A stretch of DNA of 14,712 nt from Planctomycetota bacterium (GTDB taxonomy: Bacteria > Planctomycetota > Phycisphaerae > FEN-1346 > JAACEH01). Below, piece after piece: positions 7,780-14,092 of this stretch; the stretch's first letter is position 1; every line of letters begins with the position of its first letter. The notes under the pieces are model-generated. The model was not told where the DNA came from, searched no databases, and worked only from the letters and a program-made list of their open reading frames with translations. Both the position numbers and the translations under genes were made by a program. The stretch is from NCBI GenBank assembly GCA_016935955.1, contig JAFGPY010000081.1:1-14712 (forward strand), given 5' to 3'.

Positions 7780-8094
7780 ATGGCCCACTCCGCACCAGAC
7801 TCTGCCGAAGGCAACTTCAACCCGCGACCGTTTCGCCGCGCGGCAGGCACGGTGTCGCTGGCGCTCTTGCTTGGCGGTTTGGCGGCCATGGCGGCGATCG
7901 CCGCGCTGAAAGGCGACGTGCCGTGGCGGGGCGTGGTCGGCGACGTGCTGGGGGCTTGCCTCGTGGAGATTGCGGCCGTCGCGACAGGGTTTTATGCGTG
8001 GCCCTCGCGTCGCGGCAAACTGGGCCTCTTCGGCGGCGCGGTTGTGGCGACAGGCCTCATTGTCCTGCTGATCGCGCTGATGCGGCAGGGATAA
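7780..8094 (+). CDS. Small three-span membrane protein
   Basis: 104 aa, not recognised. The frame is open far upstream, but ATG at 7780 is the only sensible start after the preceding gene ends. No clear Shine-Dalgarno is visible, so translation may be coupled or the start may be wrong. After a polar N-terminus (residues 1-20, ending PFRRAAG) there are three hydrophobic stretches: about 22-44 (SLALLLGGLAAMAAIAAL), about 50-75 (VVGDVLGACLVEIAAVATGF) and about 80-101 (LGLFGGAVVATGLIVLLIAL). A basic patch (SRRGK) lies between spans two and three. The protein is probably co-transcribed with the coiled-coil gene 62 nt upstream. The gene converges on the DUF362 gene across a hairpin repeat. Confidence 0.75.
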   Translation: MAHSAPDSAEGNFNPRPFRRAAGTVSLALLLGGLAAMAAIAALKGDVPWRGVVGDVLGACLVEIAAVATGFYAWPSRRGKLGLFGGAVVATGLIVLLIALMRQG

Positions 8095-8105
8095 ACAGGT
8101 CTCGG

Positions 8106-8200
8106 CATGCTTCTGCAAGCAGAAGCATGGCACCCGGCCAGAGCTTGGTGGAGCGTTGCCGAACATCGGCATGGCGGCACACTACGGCCGCCATGGCACC
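8106..8200. repeat. Hairpin dispersed repeat (family 1, partial)
   Basis: CATGCTTCTGC (8106-8116) and GCAGAAGCATG (8119-8129) form a perfect 11-bp stem with an AA loop, followed by GCACCC. A second hairpin, CATGGCGGC (8170-8178) with GCCGCCATG (8187-8195), ends in TGGCACC. The first stem matches one at 9463-9486 except for one compensated base pair. The usual left boundary GGGTGCCA is missing. It lies between two convergent genes (stops at 8094 and 8241) and could end both transcripts, although no T-tract is present. Confidence 0.75.
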
Positions 8201-8240
8201 GAGGGGCAAAGGGCAGGCGTACACAGCGGCGCGGCGCAGG

Positions 8241-9266
8241 TCAGTCCAGCTTGATCCGCACGACCTCGATGCGCGACGCGTCGGCGTTGCCCAGGCCGAT
8301 CTTCTGGCCCCAGCGGACCATCTCGCGGGCATGGTCCAGCGGCCACGCGCGGCCGAGATGCTCCTCGCGCCGCTTCTCCAGGATGTCCAGCCCCACGCTG
8401 TCGACGGCCACCGGATCGGTGCCGACGATCAGACCGCCGAACGTCCAGCGGAAGTCGGGGTTGTCCGTCGGCCCTTCGGCGAACAGCGGCCGCGTGGCGT
8501 CCACAACGATCAGGCGCGTCCGCGTGCGGATCGGGTCCACGTTGTTCAGTTCGGCGATGCTCTTGGCCATGTCGCCTTTGAGCCAACTGTGGAACACCGA
8601 CGGGTTGTTGATCGAGCCGAAATGGTTCTTCATGGCGATCGAGGCGCCGGTGCCCGAGTGCGTCTTCAGGACCGGCATGTTGATGATCGCCGGCGAGTCC
8701 TTGACCAGTGCGGCTCGCAGCCGCGTCTCCTTGCCGCGCGTCGGCAGCAGGAACGGTTCCGACAGTTCCATCTCCGCGCCGCTCAGGTCGGGCCGGTCCC
8801 AGATGCGAACGCGGTCCTTGTCGCTGCCCACCAGTTCGACCAGCCGCCGCGAGATGTAGGCCGACAGCTCCTCGTGCGTCTTCAGCAGTTCGCCGCCGGC
8901 GCGGGTCGTCTTGACCGTCACCGGTTCGCCCGGCAGAGCCACGTGCCGCCAGGCTTTCTTCTCGCTGTCGGCGCCGACCAGTTCGCGAACGGCCCGTTCG
9001 AGCATCTGCTCCAGCACCGGACGATTCGCCGAGTACTCGCGAACGAGGGCCTCGGGATGGGTGATGACGATGACGCGACTCTTGGCGGCCGCTTCGGCCG
9101 TTGCCGCCGCGGGCGCTTCCTGGGCCAGCAACCGCCCTACGGCGCCGGGCAGCGCCGCCGCGGCGCCGACGGCCGCTGCAGCCGACACGCCGTGCCGCAG
9201 GAACTCGCGACGCGACATCCCTGCGGTCGCGCGGCGTGGATCAGCATGGTTGTCGCCGTGACCCAA
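8241..9266 (-). CDS. Tat-exported DUF362 domain protein
   Basis: 341 aa. The chosen start is TTG at 9266, with a near-perfect AGGAGG seven nt upstream. The next in-frame ATG (9218) lacks such a site but would also leave the signal intact. SRREFL at residues 18-23 is the twin-arginine motif, followed by a hydrophobic Ala/Val-rich stretch and a likely cleavage near LLAQEA (about 48), so the folded protein is sent out by Tat. Residues about 65-335 match the DUF362 family (PF04015): 'VTVKTTRAGG', 'AIINMPVLKTHSGTGASIAMKNHFGSINNP', 'RLIVVDATRPLF', 'GGLIVGTDPVAVDSVGLDIL'. DUF362 proteins often carry ferredoxin-like clusters, but this one has no cysteine at all, so it is not an Fe-S protein. The biochemical function of the family is unknown. 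Confidence 0.94.
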   Translation of the reverse strand: MGHGDNHADPRRATAGMSRREFLRHGVSAAAAVGAAAALPGAVGRLLAQEAPAAATAEAAAKSRVIVITHPEALVREYSANRPVLEQMLERAVRELVGADSEKKAWRHVALPGEPVTVKTTRAGGELLKTHEELSAYISRRLVELVGSDKDRVRIWDRPDLSGAEMELSEPFLLPTRGKETRLRAALVKDSPAIINMPVLKTHSGTGASIAMKNHFGSINNPSVFHSWLKGDMAKSIAELNNVDPIRTRTRLIVVDATRPLFAEGPTDNPDFRWTFGGLIVGTDPVAVDSVGLDILEKRREEHLGRAWPLDHAREMVRWGQKIGLGNADASRIEVVRIKLD

Positions 9267-9326
9267 CTGCGCACCTCCTGGCGGCGGACTCCCGCCCGCA
9301 TATCAGACGGGTCGCACCACAAGTCT

Positions 9327-9355
9327 ATTCTACCGGATTCACAGCGATCATGAAA
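9327..9355 (-). promoter_or_regulatory. Candidate promoter for the DUF362 gene
   Basis: On the minus strand TAGAAT (9327-9332, five of six) is the -10, with a weak TTTCAT (9350-9355) 17 bp upstream. A start near 9320 would give a leader of about 54 nt running to the AGGAGG/TTG start. Confidence 0.35.
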
Positions 9356-9409
9356 GGGCGATGGCGGCCTGATCGGTATCGCATAAACTTCTGGGATGTC
9401 TGTTGTGGT

Positions 9410-9492
9410 GGGTGCCACGCGTCTACTTGTAGACGCGTGCTCGCGCGCAACGGTGTTGTCGGCACGCTTCTGCGAGCAGAAGCGTGGCACCC
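9410..9492. repeat. Hairpin dispersed repeat (family 1, complete copy)
   Basis: It is bounded by GGGTGCCA (9410-9417) and TGGCACCC (9485-9492). CACGCGTCTAC (9416-9426) pairs with GTAGACGCGTG (9429-9439), 11 bp with a TT loop. CACGCTTCTGC (9463-9473) pairs with GCAGAAGCGTG (9476-9486), 11 bp with a GA loop. About 23 bp separate the hairpins. It sits in the 338-bp spacer between two minus-strand genes. The rest of that spacer (9493-9604) shows nothing recognisable beyond a lone TGGCACC-like motif near 9520. Confidence 0.85.
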
Positions 9493-9604
9493 TCCGGCGT
9501 TCTTCATGCGAAATCCTGCATGGCACCTCGGATCTGCATTTCGCGTGGCTGCCCCTCGACCCGGCTCGGGATCTACGACAAGCAGCCACCCTACATCTTA
9601 CCCG

Positions 9605-11404
9605 TTAGACTTCCCGGCCGAGGGTTTCCAGCATTCGCTCGTACTGCCGCCGCAATTGCTCGGCCGGGATGCCCATGTCGATGTGCGACCAGGGCAGCAC
9701 CTCGTCGGCCTCGCGGCCGCGGTGCGCATGGTCGGCCGCGTCGAGACCGGCGGCACGAAACGCCTCGGTCCATCGCGCGTAATCGAAGGATTCGTTCCAG
9801 GCGTCGAAGGTCGCACCGGCGCGGTAGGCGGCCTCGATGCCGGCGGCCATGCGGCGGTCGGACCGGCTCAGCACGCCCTCCAGCAGCGACCGCTCGATGT
9901 GGTGGAACTTCACGCTCAGGTAGCGGTGCGGCTGGGCCAACTCGCGGAGCCGCCCGCGCACCCGCTGCATGTACGCCTCGTCGACCATCGGCGCCCACTC
10001 GAGCGGCGTGTGCGGCCGCGGAATGAACGTCGAGACCGCCACATTGATCCGCGCCGGCCCCTTGGCGAACTCCTCGCGAAGATGCGCCAGACGGACCGAC
10101 AGGGCGATGATGCCGTCGATGTCCTCGTCGCGCTCGCCCGGCAGGCCGACCATGAAGTAGAGCTTCAGCAGGTTCCACCCGCGGCGAAACGCCTCGCGGG
10201 CGCCGTCCACCAGGTGCCGCTCGTCGACGTCTTTGCCGATGGCCTGACGCAGACGCTCCGTGGCCGCCTCGGGCACCAGCGTCAGGCCGGCCTTGCGGCC
10301 CTGCGAGAGCAACCCCGGCAGGCCCGCCAGTTGCTCGTTGGTGCGCAGGCTCGGCAGGGCCAGCGACACGTTCTGCTCGCGGAACTCGCCGTCCAGCAGC
10401 CGCAGAATCTCCCGCAACTGTGGATGGTCCGACGAACTCAGGCTCAGCAGCGAAATCTCCTCGTAGCCCGTGGAGGCGATGCCCGCGCGGGCGATCTGGA
10501 GGATCCGCTCCGGCGACCGCAGGCGGACCTTGCCCTTGGTGTGGCCGGCCTCGCAGAAGCGGCAGCGCCGCGGACAGCCGCGCATGATCTCGATCGTCAG
10601 CCGCTCGTGCACACCCTCGCTGAACGGCACCGCCGGGTGCACCGGCGACGGCGCCGCGTCGAGGTCGGCCACGTGGGCGGCCGCAATGCGCTCGGGCAAT
10701 CCGTCGCGCGTCGGGCGAACCGCGCGGAGGCGGCCGTCCGGACCGTACTCGGGCTCGTAGAACGCCGGGGCATAGAGGAACGGGAACTTCGTCGCCAGGC
10801 GACAGATCAACTCGGCCCGCGCGAGTGACGGCTCGGCGCGCCGGAGGGCCTCGTACTCGTCGAGCACGGCCGGCAACGCGTCCTCGGCGTCGCCGATCAG
10901 GTAGAGGTCGATGAACGGGGCCATGGGCTCGGGGTTGTTCGCCCCGGGGCCGCCGGCCATGACGATCGGATCGGCGTCGGTCCGGTCTGCGGCCCTGAGC
11001 GGCACGCCGGCCAGGTCCAGCAGGTTCAGCGTCGAGGTGTAGAGCAGTTCGTATTGCAGGCTGACGCCCAGGATGTCGAAGCTGCGGACCGGGCGTCGCA
11101 GTTGCCACGACCAGAGCGGCACGGCGGCATCGCGCATCCGCTGCTGGGCGTCGGTCCACGGCAGGTAGGTGCGGTCGCAGAGCGTGCCGGGCCGGGCGTT
11201 GAGCATCTCGTGGAGGATGGCCGACCCGTGGTGCGAGACGCCGATCGTGTAGGTATCGGGAAACGCCAGACAGAATCGCACACGCGCCGCATCCCAGTCG
11301 CCGCACACGGCGTTGATCTCGCCGCCGATGTACTGGCTCGGCTTGGTCACAAAGGGCAGGATGTCGCGCGACACCGCCTCGCCCAGCTCCGTCCGCTCGC
11401 TCAC
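9605..11404 (-). CDS. B12-binding radical SAM protein, TIGR03960-like
   Basis: 599 aa from GTG at 11404, with GGGAAAGGCGG just upstream. The frame could open at TTG 11494, but that codon falls in a putative -35 box and the extra residues look non-coding (LRERRYGTLAVLCRPR). The N-terminal 190 residues are a B12-binding-like Rossmann region ('VRFCLAFPDTYTIGVSHHG', 'VMAGGPGANNPEPMAPFIDLYLIGDAED'). The radical SAM core carries CPRRCRFC (C277, C281, C284), the 4Fe-4S/SAM motif, within 'LTIEIMRGCPRRCRFCEAG', then 'EISLLSLSSSDH' and 'LKLYFMVGLPGERDEDIDGI'. The C-terminal segment (FDAWNESFDYARW...LPWSHIDMGI) is typical of this family. In many bacteria it is fused to, or next to, a TIGR03936/DUF2344 protein; here none is fused or visible in the window. 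The reaction is not known. Confidence 0.94.
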   Translation of the reverse strand: MSERTELGEAVSRDILPFVTKPSQYIGGEINAVCGDWDAARVRFCLAFPDTYTIGVSHHGSAILHEMLNARPGTLCDRTYLPWTDAQQRMRDAAVPLWSWQLRRPVRSFDILGVSLQYELLYTSTLNLLDLAGVPLRAADRTDADPIVMAGGPGANNPEPMAPFIDLYLIGDAEDALPAVLDEYEALRRAEPSLARAELICRLATKFPFLYAPAFYEPEYGPDGRLRAVRPTRDGLPERIAAAHVADLDAAPSPVHPAVPFSEGVHERLTIEIMRGCPRRCRFCEAGHTKGKVRLRSPERILQIARAGIASTGYEEISLLSLSSSDHPQLREILRLLDGEFREQNVSLALPSLRTNEQLAGLPGLLSQGRKAGLTLVPEAATERLRQAIGKDVDERHLVDGAREAFRRGWNLLKLYFMVGLPGERDEDIDGIIALSVRLAHLREEFAKGPARINVAVSTFIPRPHTPLEWAPMVDEAYMQRVRGRLRELAQPHRYLSVKFHHIERSLLEGVLSRSDRRMAAGIEAAYRAGATFDAWNESFDYARWTEAFRAAGLDAADHAHRGREADEVLPWSHIDMGIPAEQLRRQYERMLETLGREV

Positions 11405-11465
11405 GTTCCGCCTTTCCCGACACTCAGTCCCACAGGACGCCGCCCGAGGGCGGCACAGAACCGCT

Positions 11466-11494
11466 AGAGTACCATAGCGGCGCTCGCGAAGCAA
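11466..11494 (-). promoter_or_regulatory. Candidate extended -10 promoter for the radical SAM gene
   Basis: The minus strand has TTGCTT (11489-11494), a 17-bp spacer and TACTCT (11466-11471) preceded by TGG, giving an extended -10 (TG-N-TACTCT). A start near 11459 would give a leader of about 55 nt before GTG 11404. Confidence 0.3.
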
Positions 11495-11546
11495 TCGCCG
11501 TGTGTCGGCAGCATGCCGGCCGGGTGCACGTCACATTTTCAGGTCA

Positions 11547-11647
11547 GGGTGCCATGGCCGCTTGCGGCCATGTCGAACGCCCTGCCCGTTCCCGGCAACG
11601 CAACCGCACACTTGGGTCCGGACTTCGTCCGTCCTCCAGAGTGCACC
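11547..11647. repeat. Decayed hairpin repeat (family 1)
   Basis: It begins with GGGTGCCA (11547-11554) and a perfect hairpin CATGGCCGC-TT-GCGGCCATG (11553-11572). The far end (11607-11647) is a diverged inverted copy of the first large hairpin at 63-101: CACACTT.., an inner CGGAC-TTC-GTCCG stem (11619-11631), then CCAGAGTG-CACCC. The outer arms no longer pair well and the right boundary has lost two bases, so this copy appears to be decaying. Confidence 0.7.
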
Positions 11648-11882
11648 CCTCTCGTTTCTACGGTGTGAAAGCCGGTGTACCTAAGAACCTGACGTGCACA
11701 CATGCCGGCGGCGTACTGTCGGGGAGACGGCGGTAGGCACGGCACGGAGGCCGCAAGCAAATTGATAGCCTCGCAGTAATGATATCAAAAATGGGAAAAA
11801 GGGGTTTTCCATTTGCCTGAGCCTGTAACTCGTGTTAGGTTTCTGATGTTGATTGGGGTAGTTGGTTTTGCATGATGTGCAC
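11648..11882. other. Non-coding, locally AT-rich part of the divergent spacer
   Basis: No gene is supported here. Positions about 11758-11880 are clearly AT-richer than the surroundings and include ATGGGAAA/TTTTCCAT (hairpin with one G-T pair, near 11790-11812). A loose promoter-like pair, TTGATT (11849-11854) and CATGAT (11871-11876), would place a start close to 11883, at the foot of the following hairpin. The match is weak. Confidence 0.4.
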
Positions 11883-11947
11883 CCGGGGATCGTGACGGCC
11901 GCGCATGCCGCAAGGCGTGCCGGAGGTCGCGGTTCCCGGTTTTTTTT
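11883..11947 (+). terminator. Strong hairpin plus T8: intrinsic terminator or end of a small RNA/attenuator
   Basis: Positions 11883-11896 pair along all 14 positions with 11926-11939 (three G-U pairs). After an asymmetric internal loop, GCATGCC (11903-11909) pairs with GGCGTGC (11914-11920) across a GCAA (GNRA-type) tetraloop. Eight T follow at once (11940-11947). On the plus strand this is a textbook intrinsic terminator. No plus-strand gene ends upstream: the nearest gene to the left runs the other way, and the next plus-strand gene starts 253 nt later. It therefore ends either a non-coding RNA or an attenuated leader of the PEP-CTERM gene. No riboswitch class was recognised. Confidence 0.75.
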
Positions 11948-12110
11948 GCGCCCGTGCGGCCAATCGCCCTGCACGACTGGGTGGAGTTGCGGATAGCGGG
12001 ATTGAAGCAACCCCCCTTTTATGAGTCAGACAATCTGTGACAAGGACAGTCCGTCCGTGCGCAGGCACTGCGGCCGGGGACCGTGATGTCCGTGCACGCG
12101 ACGAGACACC

Positions 12111-12153
12111 GGGGGACGACCTGCGACCACAGGGCCGCAGACCATCGTCCCCC
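12111..12153 (+). promoter_or_regulatory. Leader hairpin before the PEP-CTERM/HAF gene
   Basis: GGGGGACGA (12111-12119) pairs with TCGTCCCCC (12145-12153). Inside it, CTGCG (12121-12125) pairs with CGCAG (12136-12140), leaving a 10-nt loop. A pyrimidine-rich CTTGTTCTTCCC follows. It ends 46 nt before the start codon at 12200. It could be a second attenuator or an mRNA-stabilising stem. The intervening 11948-12110 shows no gene or clear promoter. Confidence 0.5.
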
Positions 12154-12199
12154 TTGTTCTTCCCGTCAACGGACCGGCACTGATTGGAGGGAGTCAAAG

Positions 12200-13948
12200 A
12201 TGCGACAGTTGAAAGGCCTGTGTGTTTCGACGGCGATTGTCCTGACGATCCTGGGGAGCCTGCCCAGTCGTGCTTGTGCGGAGGTGACTCCTGTCGGCCA
12301 GTTCACCGGAGACTACAGCGAGGGATGGGAGGACTTCACGCCGTATCGGACGAGTCCCTACTATACATACCTGCCCAACGGCCAGGCGGTCCTGGGGGGT
12401 GCGGGCACAATTTCCGCCGACACTACCGACGTGATGATTGTCTACCGGCCCGGCACAACGTCAACGTTCAGGATAGGCACATCGGGCCAACCGCCCTACG
12501 GCGTGGCGCAAGTGGCCGAGGGTTTCCAGGGGCTGGGCATCAATTCCCCTGATGCGTTGATCACCCTTGAGTTCTCGGCCCCCGTTTGCGACTTCGGCGC
12601 CTTCTGGGGTGCTTCCACACAGGGCAGCCCGGCCACCATCACGGTGGATTTCTACGGACCGGCCGACCAGCACCTGGGCACGGAGCAGTTCAGCTACAAT
12701 CGGTCGGCTTTCGCAGACGGCTTGCTCGAATGGCACGGCTGGCACAGCGATAGCCCCATCGCGAGCCTGACATTCTCCTCAGAGTACCTCATTACTGACG
12801 GACTTCAGGCCAACCCCGTCCCCGAGCCGGCGACTATGGGCATGCTGGCCCTGAGCCTGTCGGCGTTGCTCGTGCGGCGGAGGCGCCGTTTGTCCTTGGT
12901 GCTGATCCCGCTTCTTGCACTCAGCGTGGCGCCTCCCGTTTTGGCCACATCTACCTACACCGTAACCAGTTTGGGAACCTTGCCCGACGGGGGGAGCAGG
13001 GCACACGCAATCAACGAACAAGGCGAGATTGTCGGCCATGCTGGAGGCTACGAGCACCCGTTCTACTGGGATGGCACTGCGATGCACGACTTGGGCACAT
13101 TTGGCGGGAAGTATGGACAGGCGGACGGCATCAACGATACCGGCACTGTCGTCGGGTATGCGGGAGACAGTGACGAAACCTGGCGGGCGTTCTCGTGGAC
13201 GTCGGGGAGCGGCCTGGTCGATCTCGGTTCGCTGAGCAGGTACGGGAGTCAGGCGAGAGATGTCAACAATGCGGGACAGATTGTCGGCAATGCCCACTAC
13301 TCTTACAGCAGTTGGCATGCCTTCCTTTGGCAAGATAACGTGATGATAGACTTGGATGACAGCGACAGCGGCAGAAGCATTGCTTACGCAATCAACGAGG
13401 CCGGACAGGTGGTTGGCTCCGACGATGGCGTCGCTGTGATGTGGCACAACGGATCGAGGGTCGAGATTGGCCGCTTCGGATTAGCATCGGCCGAAGCATG
13501 GGATGTCAATGACCATGGACAAGTCGCAGTCCAAGCCGCCAACTACAACCAGTCGATTCGCCGCTCATTTTTATGGGAGAATGGCGTAGAGCAAGACCTG
13601 GGGACACTCGGAGGCGACAGGGTCTATGCGAAAGGCATCAACAACCTCTCTCAGGTGGTGGGCCAGGCTCAGACCGTAGGCAATGCCTTGCTGCACGGCT
13701 GGATCTGGGAAGATGGCACGATGACCGACCTCAACGATCTCGTTCCGCAAGAATGGTCCGGCCTCATCCTGGACGCCAGCGGGATCAACGACCGCGGCCA
13801 GATTTGCGCCACTGCATGGACCAGTGAGAGCCATCGCTCGGTTCGCGCCGTCCTCCTGGACCCCGTCCCCGAGCCGGCCACGATGGGCCTGCTGACCCTG
13901 GGCTTGTCGGCCATGGCCGCCCGGCGAGGCAGACGACAGCGGCAATAG
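12200..13948 (+). CDS. Double PEP-CTERM secreted protein: N-terminal domain plus HAF-repeat propeller in one frame
   Basis: 582 aa. ATG at 12200 follows GGAGGG with 8-nt spacing. Order: signal peptide 1-27 (..LPSRACA); a beta-rich domain 28-205 (GDYSEGWEDF, LITLEFSAPVCDFGAFWG, ATITVDFYG) of the kind seen in exosortase substrates; a complete PEP-CTERM signal 207-230 (VPEPATMG, hydrophobic span, RRRRR); a second signal peptide 231-249 (LSLVLIPLLALSVAPPVLA); HAF repeats (TIGR02913-like) 254-550; a second PEP-CTERM signal 555-582 (PVPEPATMGLLTLGLSAMAA, then RRGRRQRQ). Seven HAF cores of the form A-x-x-[IV]-N-x-x-x-[QTEI]-[IV] centre on residues 271, 311, 355, 398, 436, 480 and 529, fitting a seven-bladed beta-propeller. 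PEP-CTERM proteins are exported and processed by exosortase. An internal sorting signal directly joined to a new signal peptide is abnormal and suggests two genes fused. The gene appears less GC-rich than its neighbours. A surface or matrix role is inferred. Confidence 0.92.
   Translation: MRQLKGLCVSTAIVLTILGSLPSRACAEVTPVGQFTGDYSEGWEDFTPYRTSPYYTYLPNGQAVLGGAGTISADTTDVMIVYRPGTTSTFRIGTSGQPPYGVAQVAEGFQGLGINSPDALITLEFSAPVCDFGAFWGASTQGSPATITVDFYGPADQHLGTEQFSYNRSAFADGLLEWHGWHSDSPIASLTFSSEYLITDGLQANPVPEPATMGMLALSLSALLVRRRRRLSLVLIPLLALSVAPPVLATSTYTVTSLGTLPDGGSRAHAINEQGEIVGHAGGYEHPFYWDGTAMHDLGTFGGKYGQADGINDTGTVVGYAGDSDETWRAFSWTSGSGLVDLGSLSRYGSQARDVNNAGQIVGNAHYSYSSWHAFLWQDNVMIDLDDSDSGRSIAYAINEAGQVVGSDDGVAVMWHNGSRVEIGRFGLASAEAWDVNDHGQVAVQAANYNQSIRRSFLWENGVEQDLGTLGGDRVYAKGINNLSQVVGQAQTVGNALLHGWIWEDGTMTDLNDLVPQEWSGLILDASGINDRGQICATAWTSESHRSVRAVLLDPVPEPATMGLLTLGLSAMAARRGRRQRQ
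12814..12831 (+). repeat. Internal direct repeat, copy 1 (first PEP-CTERM motif)
   Basis: An 18-bp sequence CCCCGTCCCCGAGCCGGC encoding the VPEP motif is identical to 13861-13878, and similarity continues imperfectly for about 35 bp. The copies lie 1047 bp (349 codons) apart in the same frame, so recombination between them would remove the second signal peptide and all HAF repeats without a frameshift. Confidence 0.85.
12879..12892 (+). promoter_or_regulatory. Possible internal ribosome-binding site and TTG start at the fusion junction
   Basis: GGAGG (12879-12883), formed within the Arg codons of the first PEP-CTERM tail, precedes an in-frame TTG (12890-12892) by 6 nt. That start would make a separate HAF protein beginning with the hydrophobic signal segment, though without a basic N-region. 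An in-frame GTG at 12872 would include the five arginines but has no ribosome site. Chance is possible because Arg codons often create GGAGG. Confidence 0.3.
13861..13878 (+). repeat. Internal direct repeat, copy 2 (second PEP-CTERM motif)
   Basis: Exact 18-bp match to 12814-12831, encoding the VPEP part of the C-terminal sorting signal. Confidence 0.85.
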
Positions 13949-13989
13949 CGCGGCGCGGGCGTGTCGGTGAGCGATGAACAACAACCAGA

Positions 13990-14026
13990 CAGGAGCCGCG
14001 GGGCAATGGCAGCCCGGCGGCTCCTG
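13990..14026 (+). terminator. Stem-loop downstream of the PEP-CTERM/HAF gene
   Basis: CAGGAGCCGC (13990-13999) pairs perfectly with GCGGCTCCTG (14017-14026). An inner GGGC/GCCC stem lies between them (14001-14004 with 14012-14015). It begins 42 nt after the stop codon. No T-tract follows, so it may protect the 3' end or assist the terminator just downstream. Confidence 0.6.
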
Positions 14027-14039
14027 CATCGTTCGCATC

Positions 14040-14067
14040 GAGGCCGGGGGGGGGCTCCGGCCTTTTT
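14040..14067 (+). terminator. Intrinsic terminator of the PEP-CTERM/HAF gene
   Basis: AGGCCGG (14041-14047) pairs with CCGGCCT (14057-14063) around a G-rich loop, followed by TTTTTCCTTT. It separates the secreted-protein gene from dapL. Confidence 0.8.
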
Positions 14068-14092
14068 CCTTTATGGCTGCGGCCGCAGGGAC

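Noticed and set aside
8106..8129. Intrinsic terminator between the convergent genes
   Set aside because: The 11-bp hairpin lacks a T-tract on either strand and clearly belongs to the dispersed repeat family.
9101..10828. 575-codon plus-strand frame opposite the DUF362 and radical SAM genes
   Set aside because: It crosses two minus-strand genes and a hairpin repeat; the repeat-encoded segment (GCHAST...AEAWHP-like) is typical of spurious repeat translations.
11883..11947. Known riboswitch class
   Set aside because: The hairpin and T-tract are clear, but no conserved aptamer motif was recognised upstream, so only a terminator or attenuator is claimed.
12083..12199. Upstream extension of the PEP-CTERM/HAF gene to ATG 12083
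   Set aside because: It would run through the leader hairpin and precede the signal peptide with a polar, His/Arg-rich stretch; ATG 12200 has a good ribosome site and starts the signal peptide.
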